A stretch of DNA of 64,000 bases from Synechococcus sp. CBW1107 (GTDB lineage Bacteria; Cyanobacteriota; Cyanobacteriia; PCC-6307; Cyanobiaceae): NCBI RefSeq assembly GCF_015841355.1, contig NZ_CP064908.1, positions 1,302,001-1,366,000 on the forward strand. The letters are read 5' to 3'. Positions 52,657 to 60,871 of the stretch are shown here, in pieces. The notes under the pieces are model-generated. The model worked only from the letters and a program-made list of their open reading frames with translations, had not been told where the DNA came from and made no database searches. Made by a program: the position numbers and the translations under genes. The stretch's first letter is position 1, and the number at the start of each line of letters is the position of its first letter.

Positions 52657-53913
52657 ATGACCGACCTGGCCCGCTACGCCGCCGACCACGGACTCCGCCA
52701 TTTCCTCTTCTCCTTCTCGGATCTGTTCGGGGTGCAGCGCGCCAAGCTGGTGCCGGCGAGTGCCGTGAACCAGCTGGCCCGCGATGGCGCCGGCTTCGCG
52801 GGCTTCGCCGCCTGGCTGGCGATGACCCCGGCCGATCCCGATGTGCTCGGCCTGCCCGATCCCGCCAGCCTGGCGGTGCTGCCCTGGCAGCGCAGCGTGG
52901 CCTGGGTGGCCACCGATCTGCAGGTGGAGGGCCGGCCGCTGGAGCAGTCGCCGCGCTGGGTGCTTCGCCGCCAGCTGGAGAGGGCGGCGCAGCTGGGCTA
53001 CAGCTTCCGGACGGGAGTGGAGGCGGAGTTCTTCCTGTTGCAGCCGGGCGGCACGGTGATCGCCGATGGCCGCGACACCCAGAGCAAACCCTGCTACGAC
53101 CAGCTGGCCCTGATGCGCCAGTTCGAGCTGATCGGCGGTCTGCTCGAAGCGATGGAGGAGCTGGGCTGGGGGCCCTACCAGGCCGATCACGAGGATGCCA
53201 ACGGCCAGTTCGAGATCAACTGGACCTTCGCTGATGCCCTGGTGACCGCCGACCGCCACGCCCTCTTCCGGGTGATGGCCCAGTCGATGGCGGAGCCGCT
53301 GGGCGCTCGGGTGAGCTTCGGGCCCAAGCCCTTCCCCCAGCTCACCGGCAGCGGCGCCCACCTGCACCAGTCCCTCTGGGACGCCTCGGGCCGCAACCTC
53401 TTCCATGACCCCCGCGGCGAGCTGGGTCTCTCACGGCTGGCCTATCACTTCCTGGGGGGTCTGCTGGAGCACGCCCCGGCCCTGTGCGCCATCACCAATC
53501 CCACCGCCGAGAGCTACGCCCGCCTGGGGGGCCAGACCACCAACTCCGGCGCCACCTGGTCACCGGGCTGGATCAGCTACGGCGGCAACAACCGCAGCCA
53601 CATGGTGCGGATCCCCGACGACCAGCGTCTGGAGCTGCGCCTCGCCGACAGTGCCGCCAGCCCCTACCTGCTGCCGGCGGCGGTGCTGGCCGCCGGTCTC
53701 GACGGCCTCGAGCGGGAGCTCGACCCCGGCCCCCGCAACGACGCCAACCTCTACACCGACCCGCCGGCTCCCGGCAGCGCGACTCCGCTGCCCGCCAGCC
53801 TCGAGGAGGCCCTCAGCGCCTTCGCCGCCGACACGGTGCTGCGCGAAGCCCTGGGGGAGCCCTTCTGCCAGGCCTACGAAAGCCTCCGCGCCCGCCATTC
53901 CGCCTCGCTGTAG
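52657..53913 (+). CDS. glnT: Type III glutamine synthetase (GlnT-like)
   Basis: The protein has 418 residues. Glutamine synthetase catalytic blocks are clear: DHEDANGQFEINW (metal ligands), GSGAHLHQSLWD and GGNNRSHMVRIP. The length and start (FLFSFSDLFGVQRAKLVP) match the GlnT/GS-III-type group and the related gamma-glutamylmethylamide synthetases, so it may ligate glutamate to an amine other than ammonia. It lies 72 bases after the MetX-like gene on the same strand. Its 3' end overlaps the converging PNPOx-like gene by 40 bases. Confidence 0.88.
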   Translation: MTDLARYAADHGLRHFLFSFSDLFGVQRAKLVPASAVNQLARDGAGFAGFAAWLAMTPADPDVLGLPDPASLAVLPWQRSVAWVATDLQVEGRPLEQSPRWVLRRQLERAAQLGYSFRTGVEAEFFLLQPGGTVIADGRDTQSKPCYDQLALMRQFELIGGLLEAMEELGWGPYQADHEDANGQFEINWTFADALVTADRHALFRVMAQSMAEPLGARVSFGPKPFPQLTGSGAHLHQSLWDASGRNLFHDPRGELGLSRLAYHFLGGLLEHAPALCAITNPTAESYARLGGQTTNSGATWSPGWISYGGNNRSHMVRIPDDQRLELRLADSAASPYLLPAAVLAAGLDGLERELDPGPRNDANLYTDPPAPGSATPLPASLEEALSAFAADTVLREALGEPFCQAYESLRARHSASL

Positions 53914-54428
53914 CGGGGGGTGATGTGCTGGGGGCAGTTCCAGTCGAATGAGGCCACACGGATCAACATCACCCTCTCGATCAGGGCGGCGTCGAGGTCG
54001 GCGGGTCGCACCAGCTCCATCAGGGCAGGTTCAACGTCGGCGGCGTCAAGGCTTTCGGCCTCGCCATCGATCTTGAGCCGGCGCCTGGCGGGGTAATCCA
54101 TCAGGAACAGCGCCACCCAGGGATCCTTGCTCAGATGGCCCACCGTGAGCAGCTGGCGGTTGCCGCCGAAATCGGCGAAGGCCAGGGTGTGCGCATCGAG
54201 CAGGCGCAGGAACCCCACGGGGCCGCCCCGGTGCTGGATGTAGGGGGCGCCGTCCTCGGTGAGGCTGGCGATGTAGAAGCTGTCGCGCGCGGCGATGAAG
54301 GCCGCCTCCTTCGGGCCGAGCGGATCCGGTCCCGCGTCAGCCGGCACCGGCTGAGCACGGCCGTAGGCCCGCCGCTGCTCGGCAAGCACGGCGGGGGTGA
54401 GGTGACGCTGCAGGTAGTGCTCCGCCAT
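53874..54428 (-). CDS. Pyridoxamine 5'-phosphate oxidase-like FMN-binding protein
   Basis: The protein has 184 residues with the split-barrel flavin-binding fold: FIAARDSFYIASLTEDGAPYIQHRGGPVGFLRLLDAHTLAFADFGGNRQLLTVGHL, then KDPWVALFLMDYPARRRLKIDGEAE. It looks like a flavin-dependent detoxification oxidoreductase of the PNPOx superfamily. The start overlaps the GST stop (TGATG), so the two are coupled, and the GST promoter carries two NemR-like operators. Confidence 0.9.
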   Translation of the reverse strand: MAEHYLQRHLTPAVLAEQRRAYGRAQPVPADAGPDPLGPKEAAFIAARDSFYIASLTEDGAPYIQHRGGPVGFLRLLDAHTLAFADFGGNRQLLTVGHLSKDPWVALFLMDYPARRRLKIDGEAESLDAADVEPALMELVRPADLDAALIERVMLIRVASFDWNCPQHITPRYSEAEWRARRLS

Positions 54429-55024
54429 CAGGCCTCCATGGCGTAGAAGCCATCGAGCGCTTCGACCCGCTCCAGCCAGGCGTTGACGTACTCAAAGGGG
54501 CCCAGATCGATCTGGCCGTCGGGGGCGAGATGGATGTAGGGGTACACGGCCACATCGGCGATGGTGGGACGGCCGAGCGCCAGCCAGGGCTGGGCGGCGA
54601 GATGCCCATCCAGCAGGCGCAGCACGGCCTCCGACTTCTGCCGGGCCCGCTCGATGTTGATGCTGCTCACCCCCAGCAGGTGATGGAGGCGGGCACGTTC
54701 GGGGCCCAGCTTGATCTCACCAGCGGAGAAGGCCAGCCAGCGCACCACCTCCGCGAGGCCGACGGCGTCAAGGGGCAGCCAGGCTTCACCGCCGTAGCGC
54801 CGGGCCAGGTACACCAGGATCGCGTGGGAGTCGGCGAGGGTGACCTCCCCATCCACCAGCACCGGCACCTGGGCGGCGGGGTTGAGAGCCAGGAAGGGTT
54901 CGCGTCTGTGCTCCCCCGCCATCAGGTCGACGCGGATCCAGCGGTACTCGAGCTGAAGCAGGTGAAGCAGGAGCCGGGGGCGGTAGCTGTTGCCGGAGAT
55001 CTCGTGGCCGTGGAGGCTGATCAT
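54428..55024 (-). CDS. Glutathione S-transferase
   Basis: From the ATG at 55024 the protein has 198 residues. The thioredoxin-like N-domain (SLHGHEISGNSYRPRLLLHLLQLEYRWIRVDLMAGEHR, then NPAAQVPVLVDGEVTLADSHAILVYLARRYG) is followed by the helical C-domain with PTIADVAVYPYIHL. The serine near position 3-11 could be the catalytic residue. It heads a GST-PNPOx unit typical of electrophile-stress regulons. The two operators 5-51 bases upstream fit that role. Confidence 0.92.
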   Translation of the reverse strand: MISLHGHEISGNSYRPRLLLHLLQLEYRWIRVDLMAGEHRREPFLALNPAAQVPVLVDGEVTLADSHAILVYLARRYGGEAWLPLDAVGLAEVVRWLAFSAGEIKLGPERARLHHLLGVSSINIERARQKSEAVLRLLDGHLAAQPWLALGRPTIADVAVYPYIHLAPDGQIDLGPFEYVNAWLERVEALDGFYAMEA

Positions 55025-55028
55025 GCTG

Positions 55029-55075
55029 TAGACCGAACGGTCGATACACCACAACACTACAGACCGTTCGGTCTC
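55029..55075. promoter_or_regulatory. Two NemR-like TetR operators
   Basis: TAGACCGAACGGTCGA lies at 55029-55044 and CAGACCGTTCGGTCTC at 55060-55075, 31 bases centre to centre. Both fit TAGACC-N4-GGTCTA, the box of the electrophile-sensing repressor NemR, with one and two mismatches. They lie between the GST start and a truncated TetR gene, in the position of a divergent shared operator. Confidence 0.7.
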
Positions 55076-55077
55076 GC

Positions 55078-55263
55078 ATGGATTCCGGGGTCAGCTTCGT
55101 CACATCCACTGGCTCTAGCCCCACGGAGCGGAACCTGGCGCTGTTCGACTGGCTCGAGAGCTGGTTCCGCTCCCCCGGGTTCCATGGCTGCCTGTTCCTC
55201 AAGGCCTCCAGCAAGTACCCCCCTATCCGGGCGATCAGCAGCGCCCTGTCGGCCCACGCCTGA
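55078..55263 (+). pseudogene. Truncated TetR/NemR-family regulator gene
   Basis: A 61-codon frame from the ATG at 55078 contains a typical ligand-domain stretch of TetR proteins (LALFDWLESWFRSPGFHGCLFLKASSKYP), which resembles the C-terminal half of NemR-type repressors. The HTH domain that should precede it is missing, and the rest of the ligand domain is absent. The start lies only 3 bases from the second operator, as expected for an autoregulated repressor gene. I therefore read this as an internal-deletion relic. Confidence 0.65.
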
Positions 55264-55294
55264 ATCCCGAAGCTGCGTCTGCCAGGGGCGACGG

Positions 55295-56020
55295 TCAGGC
55301 GGAATCGAAGGTCTCCCTGAGCACCCCCGCCAGATCGCTGAGCAGCTGATCACTCCTGCCGACATAGGACGAGCCGTGCATAACGGCCAGGGCCTCCGGC
55401 CTGAGCTCAGCCAGGGCCTGCAGCACAGATTCCGTGTGCCTGGTGTACGGCATGTAGGACGCCAGGGGACCTTGCTGCATCTGCTCCATCCCCTGAAGTG
55501 TCGGCCCAATCAAGTCGGACGAGGTGACCGGAGCCCCATCCCCGAAGTGATGGAACAGATCAGAGCAGAACAGGGTCTTGTTGGTTTCCTCGAACAGCAG
55601 TCCGGCATCCCAGCCGTGCGGCAGGTGCGGGGAAGGGTAGAAGCGATAGCGATAGCGTCCGGTGCACAGCACATCGTCAGCCAGCATGCCGCGGGCAGGC
55701 CGGATGGAGAAGTCGTCAACACTCACGAGTTTGCCCACGAGGGTGCAGACGGGCTGGGCCTCGGGAGCCAGCTCCAGCCAACTGTTGAGACCACCGATCT
55801 CGTCGGACTCGAAATGACTCCAGGCGATGTACTGAAGCTTTGCGGGGTCCATCAAGGTGGCCACAGCATCCCGCAGGGCCGGGAACATCCCCTTCAAGCC
55901 AGCGTGGAACAGCAGCGGCTGCTCATCGCACACCAGAAAGTGATTGAACTGCATATCGAAGTCTGGAACATAGATCGAAAGCCTGAACAGGTCTGGGGCG
56001 ATTTCCGTGATGGTGGTCAT
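55295..56020 (-). CDS. Metallo-beta-lactamase fold protein of the oxygen-binding di-iron type
   Basis: The protein has 241 residues. Metal-ligand motif H-x-E-x-D is seen as Ser-His69-Phe-Glu71-Ser-Asp73; further ligand positions are in SPHLPHGWDAGLLFEETNKTLFCSDLFHHFG. This matches the flavodiiron/ODP-type MBL family, here without a flavodoxin domain, so an oxygen, NO or redox-sensing role is possible. It is a separate gene on the minus strand, downstream in position of the TetR relic. Confidence 0.87.
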   Translation of the reverse strand: MTTITEIAPDLFRLSIYVPDFDMQFNHFLVCDEQPLLFHAGLKGMFPALRDAVATLMDPAKLQYIAWSHFESDEIGGLNSWLELAPEAQPVCTLVGKLVSVDDFSIRPARGMLADDVLCTGRYRYRFYPSPHLPHGWDAGLLFEETNKTLFCSDLFHHFGDGAPVTSSDLIGPTLQGMEQMQQGPLASYMPYTRHTESVLQALAELRPEALAVMHGSSYVGRSDQLLSDLAGVLRETFDSA

Positions 56021-56275
56021 GGCTCAAGCAATGGCAATGAAGATGCGAAGATGACGCTAAAAAAAGCTGTGGACCCATCGCTGATAACAAGCCGATCCTG
56101 ATCTTCAGGCCAGATCCATGATCAGCCCATGGCCGTTCAACGTGTTCAACAGGCATGGGACCATGACTGTGTTGGCCTGCAAGGTCTGATCCGGCTGCCA
56201 CAGCAGCTGAGCCCATGGCAGCCGTCGTCCATGGTGGAGCGACGTTGCTCCGCTGCCAGAGGCAGCCCTCTGGTC

Positions 56276-56974
56276 ATGTGTTTCTCGAGCACGTCCAGTT
56301 TCGCCGCGGCGGCGCTGTTGATTCCCCTGAGCGGGGTCGCCGTGGCCAGGTGCTGGCGCGGGCCGTCCGCCGACCTGCTGCCCCTGGCTCTCACCCCGGC
56401 GTTGTTCGGACTGCAGCAGGGACTCGAGGGGCTGGTGTGGCTCGGCCTCGATGCTGGGGGACTTGAGCCGATGACCCATCGGGCGGCACTGGCCTATCTG
56501 TTCTTCGCCCATGGCTTCTGGATGGCCTGGATCCCCTGGTGTGCCCTGAAGATCGGAGGCGGCTCGAGAGATGGCCGCCCCACTCGGCTGCTTCAGCTGG
56601 ACCTGGTGCTGGGCCTGGTGCTGGGCCTGTGGCTCTGGTTGCCACTCCTGCTGGAGCCCGCCAGGGTGACGCCCACCGTGGTGCTCGGCAGCATCGACTA
56701 CCACGCGCTGATCCCCTCCTACGGGCTGGTGAGCCATGGCTGGGGAACCCTGATCTACGGCCTGATCGTCACGATCCCCCTGCTGCTGACGCCTCTTCGC
56801 CGCCTGCGCTGGTTCGCGGGGGGGCTCATGGCGGCCTTCGTCTATTCCCAGGTGGCCTACACCCACGCCTTCACGTCGGTGTGGTGCTATTCCGCGGCCC
56901 TGCTCTCAGTCCTGCTGATCTGGGTGGTGGATGAACAGGTGGAACCCGGCCTCGCCGGTCCGCTGGGCCCCTGA
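56276..56974 (+). CDS. DUF6629 family polytopic membrane protein
   Basis: From the ATG at 56276 the protein has 232 residues and about seven membrane segments. The MCFSSTSSFAAAALLIPLSG start is the family hallmark, with LFGLQQGLEGLVWLGL, then TSVWCYSAALLSVLLIW near the C-terminus. The function of DUF6629 is unknown. Several upstream in-frame ATGs exist but the MCFS start matches the family. It converges with the cupredoxin gene. Confidence 0.88.
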   Translation: MCFSSTSSFAAAALLIPLSGVAVARCWRGPSADLLPLALTPALFGLQQGLEGLVWLGLDAGGLEPMTHRAALAYLFFAHGFWMAWIPWCALKIGGGSRDGRPTRLLQLDLVLGLVLGLWLWLPLLLEPARVTPTVVLGSIDYHALIPSYGLVSHGWGTLIYGLIVTIPLLLTPLRRLRWFAGGLMAAFVYSQVAYTHAFTSVWCYSAALLSVLLIWVVDEQVEPGLAGPLGP

Positions 56975-57016
56975 CAGTTGGTCCGGACTCTCCTCGTGGG
57001 ATGGCGGACCGCCGCC

Positions 57017-57457
57017 TCAGACCACCTCCAGCACGCCCCGGACCATGTTCATGCCGCAGTGGAAGGGATACTCGCCGGGCTCCATCGGCGGCAGGTCCAG
57101 GCTGGTGCGGGCGTTCAGCGGCAGATCGAGGGTGCGGCGGAAGTCGGGGACGATCACCTGAGCGACGCAGCCGCTGGGATCGAGGCGGTGAAAGGTGAGG
57201 CGCAACGGGCGACCGGCCTTCAGCCTGATCCGGGATGGCCGATAGCCGCCATCGACGGTGATCGTGATCTCCTGCAGGCCGCGCTCCCCGTCGCTGGCGG
57301 CCACGGCATCGCCATGGTGGCCGAGAAACCACCAGAGCTGGGCGGCGATCAACGCCAGACCGCCGGCGGTCACCGCCAGTTTGAGCTCCAGGGGCTGGTC
57401 GATGGTGCGCCAGAGCGGTTCGCCGGTTCTCAGGGCGGAGACAACGAAGCTGGTCAT
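57017..57457 (-). CDS. Membrane-anchored cupredoxin-domain protein
   Basis: The protein has 146 residues. One membrane helix (about residues 26-46, ELKLAVTAGGLALIAAQLWWFL) is followed by a cupredoxin domain; the copper ligands are in YPFHCGMNMVRG (His-Cys-Gly-Met). It probably chaperones or stores copper outside the membrane. The start overlaps the ATPase stop (TGATG), so it is co-translated with the copper pump. Confidence 0.88.
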   Translation of the reverse strand: MTSFVVSALRTGEPLWRTIDQPLELKLAVTAGGLALIAAQLWWFLGHHGDAVAASDGERGLQEITITVDGGYRPSRIRLKAGRPLRLTFHRLDPSGCVAQVIVPDFRRTLDLPLNARTSLDLPPMEPGEYPFHCGMNMVRGVLEVV

Positions 57458-59559
57458 CAGCTGGCGGCAACGGGAAGGGGGGTGGGCCGGAAGCGGCGCA
57501 GCCTCAGGGCATTGCTCACCACCGACACGGAGCTGAAGGCCATGGCGCCGCCGGCGATCATCGGGCTCAGCAGCCAGCCGGTCAGCGGGAACAGCAACCC
57601 GGCGGCAATGGGCAGGCCCGCCACGTTGTAAGCGAAGGCGAAGATCAGGTTCTGGCGGATGTTGGCCATGGTGTGGCGGCTGAGTTCAATCGCCGCCGGC
57701 ACCCCGGCCAGATTGCCGGAGATCAGGGTGATGTCGCTGGCAGCGATCGCCACATCGGTGCCGGTGCCCATGGCCAGGCCCACATCGGCCGCCGCCAGGG
57801 CCGGGGCGTCGTTGATGCCATCGCCCACCATCGCCACCGGACCCTCCCCCTGGTCCTGCAACCGGCGGATCACGGCGGCCTTGTCGGCAGGACGCACCTC
57901 GGCGATCACCCGCTCGATCCCCAGCTGGGCGGCCACCACCTCGGCGGTGCGGTGGGCGTCACCGCTGAGCATCACCACCTGCAGGCCCAGGCGCCGCAGG
58001 GCGGCCACGGCGGCTGCCGCGCCGGGCTTGAGCGGATCGGCGATGCCGAAGCAGGCTTCGATCCGCCCGTTCACCGCCACCGCCGCCACGCTGCAGGCGG
58101 CCCCTTCGAGTCGAGCGGCCAGGGGCTCGAGTGAGGAGGTGTCGAAGCCGAGCTCGCTGAGCCAGCGGGGGGTGCCCACCAGCATGTCCAGGCCACCGGA
58201 GCTGCCCCTGACTCCCCGGCCCGCCACCGCCTCGAAGCCTTCCACGGCAGGCAGCTGCGGATCCTGGAGCTGGGGACGGACGTAGGCCACGATCGCCTCG
58301 GCCAGCGGATGCTCCGAGCGCTCCTCCAGGGCCGCCACGGCGGCCAGCAGGACCTGGGCCGGCAGCTGGGCAGCGCCGAGGCGCTCGAAATCGGTGACCT
58401 GCGGCTGGCCGCGGGTGAGGGTGCCGGTCTTGTCGAGGACGATGGTGCGTAGCCCGCCGGCGGTCTCGAGCGCCTCGGCGCTGCGGAAGATCAGCCCGTT
58501 CTCCGCCCCCTTGCCCGAGGCCACCATGATCGAGGTGGGGGTGGCCAGGCCGAGGGCGCAGGGGCAGGCGATCACCAGGACACTCACCAGGAAGAGCATC
58601 GCCAGCACCGGGTTGCCGCTGATCAGGAACCAGACCACGAAGGCCGCGATGGCCAGGGCGATCACCACCGGCACGAACCAGCCCACCACCTGATCGGCCA
58701 GCCGCTGCACCCTGGTGCGCGAGCTCTGGGCCTCGCGCACCAGGTCCACGATCTGGGCGAGCACGGTGTCGGCGCCGACACGGCTGACGCGGAAGGTGAA
58801 GCTGCCGCTGCGATTCATCGAAGCACCGATCACGTCGTCGCCGGGGCCCTTCTCCACCGGGGTCGGCTCGCCGGTGAGCATGGATTCCTCCACCCAGGAG
58901 CGGCCCTCCACCACCACCCCATCCACGGGCAGCTTCTCGCCTGGGCGCACCTGCACCAGATCGCCAACGACCACCAGGGCCACGGGGATCTCCTGCACGG
59001 CACCAGCGCGCAGCACCCGGGCCGTGGGGGGCTGCAACTGCAGCAGCCGCCGGATCGCCTCCGACGTCTGGCCGCGGGCGCGGGCCTCCAGCAGCCGGCC
59101 CAGCAGCACCAGGGTGAGGATCACCGCGGCGGACTCGTAATACACATCGGCCGGAAGGCCTTCGGCGATCAGCACCTGAGGGAACACGGTGGTGAACAGC
59201 GAGGTGAGCCAGGCAATGCCGGTGCCGGCGGCCACCAGGGTGTTCATGTCGGCGCTGTGCTGACGGAAGGCGGTCCAGGCACCGGTGAAGAAGTCACGAC
59301 CACACCAGAACAGCACCGGCGTGGTGAGCAGCAGCTGGGTCCAGGGGCTGGTGAACCAGCCCGGCAGGAACGGCAGGGCATGGACCCCGAGCATGTGCGG
59401 CAGGCTGGCGAGCATCACCAGAGTGGTGAGCACAGCCGCCACACTCACCTTGCGGCGCAGGAGGGTGAGTTCCTCAGCCAGTTCCCGCTCCATCCCAGAC
59501 GGCGATCCGGCCGGCTCATCGGTCTGGCAGCAGGAGGGGCCGGAGGATGGTGCATGCAT
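57457..59559 (-). CDS. Copper-translocating P-type ATPase
   Basis: The protein has 700 residues. It has the heavy-metal P1B features: [10 protein letters not shown] in the transmembrane metal site, DKTGTLT phosphorylation site, [10 protein letters not shown] hinge and the SEHPLAEAI loop. It has no N-terminal HMA domain; instead there is a short Cys-containing tail (SCCQTDEP). It exports Cu(I) or a related soft metal. A MerR-type promoter lies about 50 bases upstream. The cupredoxin gene is translationally coupled downstream. Confidence 0.93.
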   Translation of the reverse strand: MHAPSSGPSCCQTDEPAGSPSGMERELAEELTLLRRKVSVAAVLTTLVMLASLPHMLGVHALPFLPGWFTSPWTQLLLTTPVLFWCGRDFFTGAWTAFRQHSADMNTLVAAGTGIAWLTSLFTTVFPQVLIAEGLPADVYYESAAVILTLVLLGRLLEARARGQTSEAIRRLLQLQPPTARVLRAGAVQEIPVALVVVGDLVQVRPGEKLPVDGVVVEGRSWVEESMLTGEPTPVEKGPGDDVIGASMNRSGSFTFRVSRVGADTVLAQIVDLVREAQSSRTRVQRLADQVVGWFVPVVIALAIAAFVVWFLISGNPVLAMLFLVSVLVIACPCALGLATPTSIMVASGKGAENGLIFRSAEALETAGGLRTIVLDKTGTLTRGQPQVTDFERLGAAQLPAQVLLAAVAALEERSEHPLAEAIVAYVRPQLQDPQLPAVEGFEAVAGRGVRGSSGGLDMLVGTPRWLSELGFDTSSLEPLAARLEGAACSVAAVAVNGRIEACFGIADPLKPGAAAAVAALRRLGLQVVMLSGDAHRTAEVVAAQLGIERVIAEVRPADKAAVIRRLQDQGEGPVAMVGDGINDAPALAAADVGLAMGTGTDVAIAASDITLISGNLAGVPAAIELSRHTMANIRQNLIFAFAYNVAGLPIAAGLLFPLTGWLLSPMIAGGAMAFSSVSVVSNALRLRRFRPTPLPVAAS

Positions 59560-59607
59560 CAGGAACCTGTCATCAGGGGCCGGGCCATCGCGATGGGCGA
59601 TGAGTTC

Positions 59608-59639
59608 AACCTATGGGGTCCAGCCCACTGGAGGGTCAA
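59608..59639 (-). promoter_or_regulatory. CueR/MerR-type promoter for the copper ATPase
   Basis: On the minus strand TTGACC (-35) and TAGGTT (-10) are separated by 20 bp, with the dyad TCCAG-TGGG-CTGGA in the spacer. The long spacer and central dyad are the hallmark of MerR-family activated promoters such as CueR. The ATPase start codon lies 48 bases after the -10 box. No MerR-family gene is in the window. Confidence 0.6.
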
Positions 59640-59731
59640 GCCCCCGTCGCCGGGCCTTCGCCGGGGAGCGCCACCGGCTGGCCCGAATCTCCACCTCCGA
59701 AGGGGTCCCAACCGGAGCCGGTCTGGCCACC

Positions 59732-60421
59732 ATGAAGGAAGACGATCGCGCCAGGACACCTCAGCAAATGGCCCATCCCCCCCATGCCTGCCGTCGCCCG
59801 CGCCCCCGGATCGCACGACTGGTCGCGGCAGGCTGCCTCCTCACCCTGCTGAGTCCGCTGACAGCGATGCCACCAGCCCTCAGCCAGGGCTGGGGTGGCC
59901 CGTGGGGTCCGGGGCGCATGGGGATGGGCTACTCGGATCAGCACTTCATCGTGCGCATGATTCCCCATCACGACGGGGCCATCGCCATGGCGGACCTGGC
60001 CCTCACCCAGGCACGCCGGCCTGAGATCAAGGCCCTGGCGCGCAGCATCAAGGACAGCCAGACGCAGGAGAACGCGCAGATGCGCGCCTGGTATCGCAAG
60101 TGGTACGGGCAGGACGTTCCCACCTGGGCACTGGGTGCCGGCTGGGGCTGGCAGGGAGGCATGGGCGGCCCGATGGGGATGGGTGGTGGTGGCCTGGGGA
60201 TGCACGGCGGCACCAACCTGACCGCCCTGCGCCAGGCCGCCGACTTCGATCGCGCCTTCATCGAGCAGATGATTCCCCACCACCAGATGGGCGTGATGAT
60301 GGCCTCGATGGCCCAGATCAATTCACAGCACCCCGAGCTGCGTGCGCTGCAGGAGTCGATGGTGCGGGTGCAGAGCGAGGAGATCCGCCAGATGGAGCAG
60401 TGGTACCGCAGCTGGTACTGA
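59732..60421 (+). CDS. Secreted tandem DUF305 protein
   Basis: From the ATG at 59732 the protein has 229 residues. A basic N-terminus and hydrophobic stretch (ARLVAAGCLLTLLSPLTAMPPALS) act as a signal peptide. Two DUF305 domains follow, each with MIPHH (FIVRMIPHHDGAIAM, then FIEQMIPHHQMGVMM) and a tryptophan/tyrosine-rich end. A glycine/methionine-rich linker separates them. DUF305 is a ferritin-like helical domain linked to metal or copper handling. It lies divergent from the copper ATPase, with the MerR-type promoter region between. Confidence 0.9.
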   Translation: MKEDDRARTPQQMAHPPHACRRPRPRIARLVAAGCLLTLLSPLTAMPPALSQGWGGPWGPGRMGMGYSDQHFIVRMIPHHDGAIAMADLALTQARRPEIKALARSIKDSQTQENAQMRAWYRKWYGQDVPTWALGAGWGWQGGMGGPMGMGGGGLGMHGGTNLTALRQAADFDRAFIEQMIPHHQMGVMMASMAQINSQHPELRALQESMVRVQSEEIRQMEQWYRSWY

Positions 60422-60427
60422 GCCGCC

Positions 60428-60814
60428 ATGACCGCCCCGCTGGACACCCTGATCGCCGTTCACACCACCGTGGCGAACCACGACGATGCCAGGCACCTGG
60501 CGCGGGAGGTGATCACAGCCGGACTGGCGGCCTGCGCCCAGCTCGAGCCGATCGAGAGCGTCTACATCTGGAAGGGGGAGCTGGTGGAGGAACCGGAGTT
60601 CCGGATCACCTTCAAGACCACACGGCAGCATCTGCAGCCGCTGATGGAGATGGTCCGTGGGGCCCACCCCTACGAGATCCCCGCGATCACGGCCACTCCC
60701 CAGCAGGATCCCGATCCCGACTATCTGAGCTGGGTGATCGGGCAAACGAGACCCCGGGAGGGGAGAGGGCCGACGCCAGCGGATGCCGTCACTGACCGGC
60801 AGTCAACGCCGTAG
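60428..60814 (+). CDS. cutA: CutA divalent ion tolerance protein
   Basis: The protein has 128 residues. The CutA1 trimer core is recognisable: DDARHLAREVITAGLAACAQLEPIESVYIWKGELVEEPEFRITFKTT, then HPYEIPAITATP. CutA is widely conserved and linked to divalent metal tolerance, although its exact function is unsettled. It starts 6 bases after the DUF305 stop, so the two form a unit in the copper module. A short C-terminal extension of about 20 residues is not part of the core. Confidence 0.95.
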   Translation: MTAPLDTLIAVHTTVANHDDARHLAREVITAGLAACAQLEPIESVYIWKGELVEEPEFRITFKTTRQHLQPLMEMVRGAHPYEIPAITATPQQDPDPDYLSWVIGQTRPREGRGPTPADAVTDRQSTP

Positions 60815-60871
60815 CCAGGCTGGAGCGAGAGGCGACAGGATGGCAGCCTTGCCGCCTGCTCCTGCGCCGCG

